45,751 nt of DNA, from assembly GCA_018060885.1 (NCBI GenBank), contig JAGOVF010000011.1, forward strand, positions 1 to 45,751. The letters are read 5' to 3'. Made by a program: the position numbers and the translations under genes. A model generated the notes under the pieces. It worked only from the letters and a program-made list of their open reading frames with translations, searched no databases and was not told the DNA's origin. Positions within the stretch are counted from its first letter, which is position 1, and every line of letters starts with the position of its first letter. This DNA is from Oligoflexales bacterium. Lineage in GTDB: Bacteria > Bdellovibrionota_B > Oligoflexia > Oligoflexales > JAGOVF01. This document shows positions 17,374-25,844 of this stretch, piece by piece.

Positions 17374-18525
17374 ATGCTGAATTTTTCTTTGTCAGAAGAG
17401 CAACAGGCCTTTGTAACTACGGCAAAGGAATTTGCAGTTAATGAAATGATGCCAGTTGCAGCTCATTATGATCAAACAATGGATTATCCCTGGGATATAG
17501 TAAAAAAAGCGCACGCAAACGGGTTGATGAATCTTTATATTCCTGAAAGCCATGGCGGCATGGGTTTAGGTGCTCTCGAGTCGAGTATGATATACGAAAA
17601 CTTGGCCTATGGCTGCTCGGGAATTACGACGGCCTTTGCTGCGAATGATTTAGCCCTTGGTCCTTTGATCATTGCTGGAACTAAAGAGCAAATAAATGAA
17701 TTTGCGCATCCGATGACCAAAAATGCCACCATGGCAGCATACTGTGTCACCGAGCCTGGTGCGGGTTCTGATGTGGCGAGTATTAAAACAAGAGCCGTTC
17801 CTGAAGGTGATCATTATTTACTTACAGGTTCAAAAATGTGGATCACAAACGCCTCACATGCAAAATGGTATTTTGTGCTGGCGACTTTAGATCCGAGCTT
17901 GGGTCCAAAAGCGATGTGCGCTTTTGCTATTCCGGCAGATTTACCTGGTATCAAGCCAGGGAAAAAAGAAGTGAATCTTGGCCAGCGCTGTTCTGATACG
18001 CGTGGTATTAGTTTCGATAACGTTAAAGTTCCGAAAAAATATCTTCTAGGGAAAGAAGGCGAGGGCTTTAAAATTGCCATGAAAGCATTTGACCATTCTC
18101 GCCCTATGGTTGCAGCGCTTGCAGTTGGAGTAGCTCAGTGTGCTATGGATCATGCGATCAAATACGCTCTTCAGCGCAAAGCCTTTGGCAAAGAAATTGC
18201 GCAGCACCAAGCAGTCGCATTCATGATTGCAGATATGGCAAGAGATATCGAAGCTAGTCGGCTCTTGTACCAAAAAGCGGCATGGCTCGGAGACCACAGT
18301 GAGCGCAACAGTAAAAATGCAGCATTTGCAAAATGCTTAGCCGGAGATATGTGCGTTAAAGTGACACAAGATGCGATTCAAATTCTCGGCGGTTACGGCT
18401 ATAACTGTGAATATCCTGTGGAAAAGCTTTATCGCGACGCAAAAATATTCCAAATCTATGAAGGCACCCAGCAAATTCAAAGACTGATCATATCGCGTTT
18501 AGTTTTAGAAGAAGCGGCGCGCTGA
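17374..18525 (+). CDS. Acyl-CoA dehydrogenase
   Basis: FAD-dependent alpha,beta-dehydrogenation of acyl-CoA esters. Motifs in order: N-terminal helical domain, YCVTEPGAGSDVASIKTRA (FAD/substrate loop, about residue 124 on), WITNASHAKWYFVLA, then the C-terminal helices with RKAFGKEIAQHQAV, QILGGYGYNCEYPVEKLYRDAKIFQIYEGTQQIQ, where the Glu of YEGT is the usual catalytic base. The 383-residue length and sequence resemble medium/short-chain enzymes. Chain-length preference is not readable. It starts 11 bp after the PLP enzyme, so the two are likely co-transcribed; branched-chain or propionyl/2-oxobutyrate-derived metabolism would link them, but that is inference. Confidence 0.94.
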   Translation: MLNFSLSEEQQAFVTTAKEFAVNEMMPVAAHYDQTMDYPWDIVKKAHANGLMNLYIPESHGGMGLGALESSMIYENLAYGCSGITTAFAANDLALGPLIIAGTKEQINEFAHPMTKNATMAAYCVTEPGAGSDVASIKTRAVPEGDHYLLTGSKMWITNASHAKWYFVLATLDPSLGPKAMCAFAIPADLPGIKPGKKEVNLGQRCSDTRGISFDNVKVPKKYLLGKEGEGFKIAMKAFDHSRPMVAALAVGVAQCAMDHAIKYALQRKAFGKEIAQHQAVAFMIADMARDIEASRLLYQKAAWLGDHSERNSKNAAFAKCLAGDMCVKVTQDAIQILGGYGYNCEYPVEKLYRDAKIFQIYEGTQQIQRLIISRLVLEEAAR

Positions 18526-18612
18526 TAGTGGAATAAATGAAAATAATTTGATAAAATACTTTGCAAGAGATCAAAAATAAAATTTAAACTTTGTAAATTT
18601 AAGAGGTGAAGA

Positions 18613-20106
18613 ATGTTGGGTGCTACTAAAAAAAGCGTCTGTCTTTTTCTGTTTTTATTTATTGTAGCACAAGCTTGCAGAACTGCTCAGCAAACAGAAC
18701 GAACAAATTTATTAAGTATGGAGAATATTAAAGTTGGAGATCAATGCAAAGTTATTGCCACTGCAGGAGTTAATTTACGCGATGCGGTGGGTGGAAATTT
18801 ATTAGGAAAATTAGAAGAAAATTCAATTTTTAAAATCGTGTCTCCTTCCGCTGGTCAAACAGCAACGCATAATTGGATAGAGATTAATCAAGGAGACCTA
18901 GGACGAACTGGATATATAGCAGCACAGGTGATTGCAAGCGGAGAAATGTATATAGAGTGTGGAAATGTAGCTCCAACTCCAATTACACCTGGGCTTCCTA
19001 GTGGAGGTGAATATAGAGAAGCTGCGGCTTCTGGAAACGTGTGCGGTACGTCCCTTCGAGAACATATTGGATCTTTTGTTATAGATTATGGCGATACAAA
19101 TAAGCTGGATGGCTCGCTTCGAAATTTTGATCTTATCAGAATAAGCTCTTCTGATAGGGCATTAGAGTTGCAGTTTGTGGCTGAAAATGCGAGTTCCGGT
19201 AGATGGAGTGGTCGGGCACCTTTTGCCGCTCGCTTGGTCGGAGCAATTTTTCGTGGTAAAGAGTTGTTATGGAAAAATAGAAAAGGAGATGATCCTCTTT
19301 TCGCAAGGCCTACAGAATGGGGACGATTTGGATTAAGTGACGGAGAGTTTCATTCTGATAAGAAATATAAACACAATAAAAGTGATAAAAGTCTTCGTTT
19401 TGTTGCCTTTGCTGGAATTGAGATAGCTTATCCAAATCAGGAGCACGGTGAGTTTGCGAATGATTTTTGGAACTATGAAACAAAATGCATGACGAATGGA
19501 AGCAATACGGCATGGGGATATGTTGTACACGGACCTCAAGGAGGATTAAAAGTTTTAACTATAATCAATGGCCATAAATGGGAACAAATAGTTTTAAACG
19601 CATCTGAAAATGGTATGTTTTATACAAATGTGATGGTTCCAGCTGGCCGGAGTGGAAATTTGCATGATATAGAAGTTGATTTGCCTTCCCAAGTTCAGCA
19701 ACTAGAGATTCATTCTGCAAACGGGGCATTTTGTCCAAATTGTTCTCAGGAAAATAATTGGGGTGCAAAAAGTTTAATTAGTAGGCAAGACGCGACTAGA
19801 CCAAATAATATAACTAAATTTAATTGGATAGGGTGGTTTTTGCCTCCAAATAGTTCGAAAATTTCTTGTTATGGGATGATCAATCATAATGACGGTTACG
19901 GGCTCAATGTCTCAGGCTCGTTCTATCCAAAATTCTTTTGCGGAGCTGCAATTACTCCCGGTGTATCTGATAATGAATTGGCATATTGTGAAATGTGGTT
20001 TTCTCCCAACGCAAGAACCTTTTGGGATGGACTTAACCTGCCTGGCTACACCGGTTTCAAGGCGGTTTTTGAGCCTTATTTGGGGACACATAAAAAATGT
20101 AGTTGA
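18613..20106 (+). CDS. Lipoprotein with SH3-like domain
   Basis: The signal peptide ends in VAQAC (C22), a tolerable lipobox, after MLGATKKSV and a hydrophobic core. Residues about 43-110 look like a bacterial SH3 domain (CKVIATAGVNLRDAVGGNLLGKLEENS, then WIEINQGDLGRTGYIAAQVI), a fold usually found in cell-wall- or peptide-binding proteins. The remaining 380 residues are unrecognised, with regularly spaced cysteines in the C-terminal half (FCPNC, ISCYG, FFCGAA, AYCEMW, KKCS) suggesting disulfides outside the cytoplasm. A GAGGTG precedes the ATG. The gene ends 33 bp from a decayed regulator gene on the opposite strand. Confidence 0.75.
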   Translation: MLGATKKSVCLFLFLFIVAQACRTAQQTERTNLLSMENIKVGDQCKVIATAGVNLRDAVGGNLLGKLEENSIFKIVSPSAGQTATHNWIEINQGDLGRTGYIAAQVIASGEMYIECGNVAPTPITPGLPSGGEYREAAASGNVCGTSLREHIGSFVIDYGDTNKLDGSLRNFDLIRISSSDRALELQFVAENASSGRWSGRAPFAARLVGAIFRGKELLWKNRKGDDPLFARPTEWGRFGLSDGEFHSDKKYKHNKSDKSLRFVAFAGIEIAYPNQEHGEFANDFWNYETKCMTNGSNTAWGYVVHGPQGGLKVLTIINGHKWEQIVLNASENGMFYTNVMVPAGRSGNLHDIEVDLPSQVQQLEIHSANGAFCPNCSQENNWGAKSLISRQDATRPNNITKFNWIGWFLPPNSSKISCYGMINHNDGYGLNVSGSFYPKFFCGAAITPGVSDNELAYCEMWFSPNARTFWDGLNLPGYTGFKAVFEPYLGTHKKCS

Positions 20107-20138
20107 TTTGATATTCGAATATAATCCTTCAACATCAC

Positions 20139-20636
20139 TTAAGCCGCGGAACGGGAAAATCTAGCGTTCTTTTCATATTCCGTCACTAGCTGCTCTTTAG
20201 AAAACTCAAGCTGCTCCGCTATAAAACGCTTGAAAGATTTGCGCCAGGAATTTTCATCTGTCATTAGCATATGAGGAGATGACAAAATAAAGTGTCCATC
20301 TACTTACTTCAAATAGCCTTTTATTTTAAAACGTTCTAGCGCTTCAACAATAGTTTCGAGAGCTAAACCAAGTCTCTGCTTTGCGTAAGTGATTCCAGCT
20401 TCACGATTTTTGTTTTCAAAACAAAGTAAAAAAGCAGGGGAATACCAATTTGCTAACAAGCTATCATTGCGAGGATTGATTACTTCTCGTTCAAGGACAG
20501 TACTTTTTAGAACTTTAAGCTTTCGTTGGAAATAGCGCTTTTCTGATGAGCTCGTGGCTTGCCCGAAGTTTACGAGACTTTCAAAATACTTCGTTTCTTG
20601 ATAGGTCAATTTCAGTGCCTTTGAAAATTTCAACAT
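20139..20636 (-). pseudogene. Decayed TIGR02147-family (DUF4423) regulator
   Basis: The first 110 codons match the middle of TIGR02147-type proteins: FSKALKLTYQETKYFESLVNF, then WYSPAFLLCF and a winged-helix-like YAKQRLGLALETIVEALERF. The frame stops at a TAA (20304-20306) right after GYLK, and the same frame then continues without interruption for 54 codons (VDGHFILSSPHMLMTDENS, then WRKSFKRFIAEQLEFSKEQL), which is the expected continuation of the domain. So a single nonsense change splits the gene. The usual N-terminal 55-60 residues, containing the first helix-turn-helix-like part, are also absent, and the C-terminus ends early at 20139. These proteins are usually near 270 aa. Family assignment is from memory of the pattern and would need a profile search. 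Confidence 0.72.
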
Positions 20637-20808
20637 ACTAATACACTGTAACCTAGAGTTAAAGAATATTAATATCTTAGTTGCATAAAACTTGCGAATG
20701 GAGATCTATGCGTGTTATTTGAGCTGCGTACAGTTAAAGGGGTTCATTAGCTAAAACAACACCTAGACAGATGTTTAATTTATTTATCAACTCAACGAGG
20801 AATCTACT

Positions 20809-21651
20809 ATGAAAAAACGCAATTTTATCTTTCCAATACTTGGCTTATTGCTTTTCTCTCACTTCTATTGCAAAAACTGTTGTTCCTGATGAGCCATTTA
20901 ATATTCTAGAAGATGGATTTAATAACAATAAATTAGATCCGCTATTGAAAATGTCGATACATGACAATATTGAAAAAACATTAGGAGCTATCCAAGTTAC
21001 AGTTGATATAGAACACTCTGAAAAATTATTTGACTCTACTAGTTCAAGCACTCGTGATTGCCAGAGCTATAATCCCAGTCCAGTTAAAGCAGGTTCTAAA
21101 AACTTAACTCGCTTAGAACTTTCTATGTTTGAACTTTTGTTACTACGGGTGAATCCATTAGTTGAAAAAATTAGCTTCGAAGGTACTTATCCTGCAAGTT
21201 TGCCGGATGATTGTGTCAAGTCCTTGCTTGGAAATTCAATTGATTTCAGAGTAATTTATTCTCGAGCAGAATTAGACAAGCTGGATAACAAACTACGTGA
21301 GACTTCAAATTTCTTGCTTCAATTTATTATCGAAAAAACAATAACAAATGGCTTTGTCCAAGTTGTAGATCCCTTAGAAAAAGCTTCGAGTGAGAAGTTG
21401 CAAGATATCATGCCAGATTTGCGCTGCGGCAGAGGCGGAATATGCACTTTTCACAGCAATATTTGGCAAGTTTTGCAAATTGTTTCGATGTCAGAAGTTA
21501 TCCGAGTCCAACAGTCGCACGTTCTATCCCCTGAAGGTAGCGGTATCACAATATTGAGAATCCAGATAGCCAGATTATGGGACAGATATTTATAGAAGAT
21601 GATCTGTCGCTACGTTATGTGGTGGATAATTTAGTTTTAAACCCTAGTTAA
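20809..21651 (+). pseudogene. Exported protein gene with two apparent frameshifts
   Basis: The start region has a good ribosome site (CGAGGA) and an ATG at 20809 that encodes MKKRNFIFPILGLLLF, a signal peptide, but this frame stops at 20887. A second frame carries SLTSIAKTVVPDEP onward for over 230 codons. Removing one T from the TTTT at 20852-20855 joins them into a perfect Sec signal with cleavage after SIA. Near 21541 the main frame leads to an early stop at 21593, while another frame continues as YHNIENPDSQIMGQIFIEDD and ends at 21651, implying one lost base there. Family not recognised. It is divergent from the decayed regulator, whose target it may have been. Sequencing error at both points cannot be excluded. 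Confidence 0.65.
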
Positions 21652-21666
21652 TAGAAACTAGGGTTT
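21639..21666. terminator. Bidirectional terminator in overlapping gene ends
   Basis: AAACCCTAGTT (21639-21649) and AACTAGGGTTT (21656-21666) form a perfect 11-bp stem with a 6-nt loop. TTTTCC follows on the plus strand and a run of T's (TTTTAAACC, preceded by A/T) is present on the minus side. It contains the last codons of both the frameshifted exported-protein gene and the convergent pseudouridine synthase gene. Confidence 0.72.
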
Positions 21667-22600
21667 TCCTTATTTTTATAAAGCTCTTGGGAGCAGAAGC
21701 TTCAATTGTAACCTTGTCTGGAACATTGGGCACAGCTTGAAAGCTTATACGTTTTGCATGAAGCATATGATGACCTTGGATGAGCTTTTTTAAAGCATCA
21801 GATATATGACTACGCGGGTGTGGATCATATTTTTTATCGCCCATTATTGGCAGGCCCTTTGACGCAAGGTGCACACGAAGTTGGTGACTGCGTCCTGTAA
21901 GTGGATAGCAGCCGATTAAACTAATCCCGTCTTTTTGATTTACCGCAATAAGCTCAAAGACTGTTTCGGAATGTTTGCCATCAGAGTCGACAATGCGCAC
22001 AGTTCCGCGATTTTTATCGATTCCAGACAGTAGACATTTTACGGAGAAGTTTTGGCTTTTAGGAGCTCCGAAACAAATAGCTTCGTAGTATTTTTCGATT
22101 TTACGCTCACGAAACTGATCCATTAAAAAAGTGGCTTTTTCATGTGTGAGTGCAAAAAGTAAGATACCGGAAGTTTCTTTATCAAGGCGATGTACTAGTT
22201 GAAGATGCTTTTTAGGTCGACTCTGATTTTTTAGCCAAGTCTCGACACAGGCCGTAGCATGAGCAATAGCTTGGCTTCGGGTCGGATGCACATTGAGCCC
22301 GGGTGGTTTATTGATGGCAATAATATCATTTGCGTCATAGAGAATTTCTTCATCAGACAGAGTGTAGTTCTGATTCTTATCGATTTTAAATGACTCAGCA
22401 CTATATTCAACGCTGACTAAATCACCGATTTTTACTGGCTTGGATGCCATGCGAACTCTGGTGCCGTTTATATATACACCGCCTACATCAATTAATTTTC
22501 GAATTTTTCTCCGAGATAAGTCTATACCCGATTGAGTCAAGATGATATCTAGGCGGCCAACCTGAGTTTTTTGTGCAATTTTATAATGGAAGGAGCTCAT
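21644..22600 (-). CDS. RluA-family rRNA pseudouridine synthase (RluD-like)
   Basis: An N-terminal S4 RNA-binding domain (RLDIILTQSGIDLSRRKIRKLIDVGGVYINGTRV, residues 16-49) precedes the catalytic domain, with the signature HRLDKETSG (catalytic D140), NKPPGLNVHP and the C-terminal PLTGRSHQLRVHLASKGLPIMGDKKY. At 318 residues it matches RluC/RluD proteins that isomerise uridines in 23S rRNA; which site is modified cannot be told. It shares its last codons with a bidirectional terminator, and its upstream region is close to the next minus-strand lipoprotein gene, which lies 42 bp away, so the two may be one transcript. Confidence 0.93.
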   Translation of the reverse strand: MSSFHYKIAQKTQVGRLDIILTQSGIDLSRRKIRKLIDVGGVYINGTRVRMASKPVKIGDLVSVEYSAESFKIDKNQNYTLSDEEILYDANDIIAINKPPGLNVHPTRSQAIAHATACVETWLKNQSRPKKHLQLVHRLDKETSGILLFALTHEKATFLMDQFRERKIEKYYEAICFGAPKSQNFSVKCLLSGIDKNRGTVRIVDSDGKHSETVFELIAVNQKDGISLIGCYPLTGRSHQLRVHLASKGLPIMGDKKYDPHPRSHISDALKKLIQGHHMLHAKRISFQAVPNVPDKVTIEASAPKSFIKIRKTLVSIN

Positions 22601-22642
22601 TAGATGGAAGCCTCTTTGCAGATTAAATATAAATTTAGTATA

Positions 22643-23875
22643 TTAAATTTCATCTGCTTCAACTCTTATATCAATTTGCAATTGCGGAGCTTCGAAGTTT
22701 ACTGATGTCACTAACGCTAAGGATTGGTCTTTGGATATTTTGTGGTATCCGAGACTTTGTTTGCTCAATAAAATATTATCTTTTGCAAAGACTTCAATAC
22801 TCACTTCATATTCCATATCGATTATTGTATTTTTCGCCAAGCCAGAAAAGTTGCCGGAGTTTTTTTCAACAGCAGAAAAAGTAATGACACCTTCATTGGG
22901 ATTATCTTTAGGTTTTAAGCTAACCACTATGGATTCTATGATCGAGTTGTCGTTGCTTGCACTAGTATTTGGATCTGCATTGCGCTGCGCTAAATCTTCA
23001 ATAAACCAGCGTCGAATTAGTTGGATATCGCTTTTAGGGACTATGCCATTGAATTTAACACCTTCGAGGGTTGTGTCCTTTGGCATTGGGGAAACAAACA
23101 TATCGCCGAAGACTGGATCTTCGAAGTTTTTGTCATAGGACCGTTCCATGGCTTGCAGCGAGGCTTTGGTAATGTAATCAGATTCTTCTAAGATCGCACT
23201 TATAGATGTAATTTTCTGTGAGTGATTCACAAAGGGATATGTTTCAAGCTCAATATTTGCATCCATACGATTTGTTGCACGACTGTTGGTATGGCAGGCG
23301 TATGTGCAGTATTGACTTATAATTGGCCGAATATCGAGGTCAAAATTAAGCTGTTCTTTAGTTATCGTGATATTCACCTCAGAGTCTTGCCTAGGCAGTT
23401 GTAGCTTTGTCGAATCAATCTTTAATACAATTGCTTCTTCAATTTCTTGTAAACCAGGAATCACTTTGTGCTGAAATGATGTTTGAGCTAGCAATGTTTC
23501 GTTTTGGTAGAGATAAATATCGATTTCTTTCAAACCAATCTGAAGATCTTCAAGTGTCACTTTGACAATATTATCTTTAGAAAAATTAAATTCTGCATCC
23601 GTTCCTTCCTGGGCCATTTTGGTGCTGTTTTCATTGAGAGAAAAAACTCTGATAATAATTTTAGTTTTTGTTAAATCTAATTTTGAAAGTAGAGCACTTG
23701 GTGCCTGCAAAAATGCCGTTATCGTTCCTGTCGTGTTATTGAGTTTTATTGGATCAGAATTAATTGGTGTCTGTTGAATACTTTTATAATTTATATATTT
23801 TGAATCGTTACAGGATTGGCTTAAAGCTAAGGCAAAAGAAAGAAGAAATAAAACAGATTTGCTTCGTCCTCGCAT
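22643..23875 (-). CDS. Lipoprotein with cytochrome-c-like domain and CX3CH motif
   Basis: The signal peptide ends in LSQSC (C22) and GGAGTCTCCC precedes the ATG. Residues about 50-175 look like an extracytoplasmic beta domain. From residue 183 the sequence PIISQYCTYACHTNSR, then about 60 residues with SPMPKDT and LIRRWF, follows the layout of the cytochrome-c-like domain that occurs in membrane-attached oxidative proteins (heme site, MP ligand, then an SDIQLIRRW helix). However, the heme motif reads C190-x3-C194-H195, not CXXCH. The C-terminal 100 residues resemble the first beta domain (EVSIEVFAKDNILLSK against IIIRVFSLNEN), suggesting repeats. Heme attachment is hypothesis. The ccm operon is elsewhere in this window. 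Confidence 0.7.
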   Translation of the reverse strand: MRGRSKSVLFLLSFALALSQSCNDSKYINYKSIQQTPINSDPIKLNNTTGTITAFLQAPSALLSKLDLTKTKIIIRVFSLNENSTKMAQEGTDAEFNFSKDNIVKVTLEDLQIGLKEIDIYLYQNETLLAQTSFQHKVIPGLQEIEEAIVLKIDSTKLQLPRQDSEVNITITKEQLNFDLDIRPIISQYCTYACHTNSRATNRMDANIELETYPFVNHSQKITSISAILEESDYITKASLQAMERSYDKNFEDPVFGDMFVSPMPKDTTLEGVKFNGIVPKSDIQLIRRWFIEDLAQRNADPNTSASNDNSIIESIVVSLKPKDNPNEGVITFSAVEKNSGNFSGLAKNTIIDMEYEVSIEVFAKDNILLSKQSLGYHKISKDQSLALVTSVNFEAPQLQIDIRVEADEI

Positions 23876-24146
23876 GGGAGACTCCGATTAATTAGAATAA
23901 AAGTGCGACATGAAACTATAAAAGCGAGAATTTCGCTTCGATATATCTGTTTTCATATCATAAACTACCTATAAATGAAGAGACTGAAATTTGATTTTTC
24001 CATCAGATGTGCAACACATTGAAATAAATAGATAAATCCTTGTACATGAGAGTAAAGTCAATTGAGTTTCCCTCAATCCAGCTACAGCATAAAAATATTT
24101 ACCGATAATTTCACCTAGATGAATCTTCTTAATAAGGGGCAGGTGT

Positions 24147-25844
24147 ATGAGTAGCTTGACGAAGGCAATTCGCAATAAGCGGTTTAATGTGTTGGATGGA
24201 TCGCCGGTGGAGTTGGTTTTGGAATCCATGGCGGGCCAAAAGCATACGTTGAAACTTATGAATTGTTCTTTAACTGGACTTGGTGTCAGTAGTGAAACAG
24301 AGCTGCCTGAAGGCGAGGGTTTTAATTTAGATGCAGTTTTACCCCCGGCAAAATTAAAAGTGCAAGATAGCGAGATTTATTTAGGACGTTTGGTACTTCG
24401 TACTCACTTTGAGACAGATAGTCGCCATTACTACGGATTCAATACTATTGACGGCAAAATTCCGATGGACCAAAAATTGTCTAGATTTTTTGACAATAAA
24501 AATCAAAACGGTTCTTTCTATGATTTTGAACTCGCACCGCAAAAGTTTAGCATCGCTAATTTTATTAGTGATAACAACACAGATATAGATTTGTTCGATA
24601 GATGTAAAAAATTTGAGATCTTCAATGAAGAATGGATGCGTCAACCGAAATATCAATACAAAACATTTCGGTCTGCATCCAAAGGTAAGCGTATAAATCT
24701 CACTAGAAAAAGAAAATCAGATCGAAGTGATTACCTTATTTTGGGCTCTAATGACTATTTAGGCTTAGCATCTCACCCAGAGGTTCTTAAGGCGGCAAAA
24801 GATGCGATTGATTTATACGGATTTGGTTCGACAGGTTCGGCGGTGTCTACAGGACTTAGTGATATTCACGCAGAACTAACTGAGTATATTGCAAAGTTAT
24901 TCAAACAAGAAAGCGCATTGTTATACAATTCTGGCTATACCGCCAACATCGGCATAATTTCTGGAATAACCGGAGAGCAAGATTTGATTTTAGCGGATAT
25001 ACTTTCGCATGCTTCGATCCAAGATGGCATGCAAATGGCTAAAGCAACATCGAGATTTTTTAAACACAATTCGCCAGAGCACTTAGAAAAAATGTTGAAT
25101 GAAATGCGGGTAAACCATTGTGGTTCTTTGGTTATTACCGAAGGTGTTTTTTCTATGGATGGCAATACGCCGCCTCTTCCAGATTTAGTGAAAGTTGCAA
25201 AAAAATATAATTCAAGAGTGATGGTGGATGAGGCGCATTCATTTGGTGTGGTCGGAAACAATGGCATGGGTATTGTTGATAAATACAATCTTCAAAGCAA
25301 GGTTGATATTATAATGGGGACTTTCTCAAAAGTCTGCGGAGGAATCGGGGGATTTGTCGCTGGTTCAAAGCAGCTTGTTGACTGGCTTCATGTGTTTTCT
25401 CGTGCGAATGTTTTCAGTGTCTCCATTCCGCCATCGACAGCTGCCGCCGCCTTAAGAGCTTTGCAATTATTTAAAGAAGACAAATCACTAGTCTTGAATT
25501 TGCAAAAAAATATTCAACAATTTATTCAAGGCTTAAAACATCTTGGATGGCAAGCTCCATCGCATCATGAAAGTTCAATTATACCTGTCGTCATCGGAGA
25601 TGAAGAAAAACTCGGAATTATGAATCAAGTCATGTTAGATGAAGGTGTTTTTGTGGTTCCAGTCATTTATCCCGCAGTTTCAAAAACACGTTGTCGATTT
25701 AGATTTACAATGATGAGTACTCTTACAGAAACAGATGTAGATTATGTCCTCAATGTTTTCGAGAAGGCAATGATCAAAGCAAACTTTAGTTTCGCCGAAC
25801 AACTAGAAAGCGAAAAAAAATTAAATGATTCTAGAAATAGATAG
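24147..25844 (+). CDS. PilZ-like domain fused to AONS/KBL/SPT-family PLP enzyme
   Basis: Residues 1-115 look like a PilZ domain: basic RNKR at 9-12, NCSLTG at 39-44 (the N-x-S-x-x-G half of the c-di-GMP motif), and a later GRLVLRTHF / YYGFNTIDG strand pair. Residues 165-555 are an alpha-oxoamine synthase: GSNDYLGLASHPEV, STGLSDIHAELTEYIAKLF, SHASIQDG, TEGVFSMDGN, VDEAHSFGVVG (D361) and the PLP lysine K395 in GTFSKVCGGIGGF. These enzymes condense an amino acid with an acyl-CoA: 8-amino-7-oxononanoate synthase, 2-amino-3-ketobutyrate ligase, serine palmitoyltransferase, and the autoinducer synthases CqsA/LqsA. GTFSKxxGxxGGF is also seen in serine palmitoyltransferases. Its stop codon lies inside the following kinase gene, so they are translationally coupled. 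Confidence 0.85.
   Translation: MSSLTKAIRNKRFNVLDGSPVELVLESMAGQKHTLKLMNCSLTGLGVSSETELPEGEGFNLDAVLPPAKLKVQDSEIYLGRLVLRTHFETDSRHYYGFNTIDGKIPMDQKLSRFFDNKNQNGSFYDFELAPQKFSIANFISDNNTDIDLFDRCKKFEIFNEEWMRQPKYQYKTFRSASKGKRINLTRKRKSDRSDYLILGSNDYLGLASHPEVLKAAKDAIDLYGFGSTGSAVSTGLSDIHAELTEYIAKLFKQESALLYNSGYTANIGIISGITGEQDLILADILSHASIQDGMQMAKATSRFFKHNSPEHLEKMLNEMRVNHCGSLVITEGVFSMDGNTPPLPDLVKVAKKYNSRVMVDEAHSFGVVGNNGMGIVDKYNLQSKVDIIMGTFSKVCGGIGGFVAGSKQLVDWLHVFSRANVFSVSIPPSTAAAALRALQLFKEDKSLVLNLQKNIQQFIQGLKHLGWQAPSHHESSIIPVVIGDEEKLGIMNQVMLDEGVFVVPVIYPAVSKTRCRFRFTMMSTLTETDVDYVLNVFEKAMIKANFSFAEQLESEKKLNDSRNR

Noticed and set aside
20304..20636. Intact 110-residue small protein
   Set aside because: The same frame continues beyond the TAA with family-like sequence and the family is normally about 270 residues, so this is a fragment and not a short gene.
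20840..21595. Intact gene starting with TTG at 20840
   Set aside because: The TTG has no ribosome site, while a good site and ATG with a signal peptide lie 31 nt upstream in another frame; the C-terminus also jumps frame.
24147..25844. Biotin biosynthesis gene bioF
   Set aside because: No other biotin gene is near, there is an N-terminal PilZ-like domain, and the gene is coupled to a kinase and regulator, so bioF is not a safe name.
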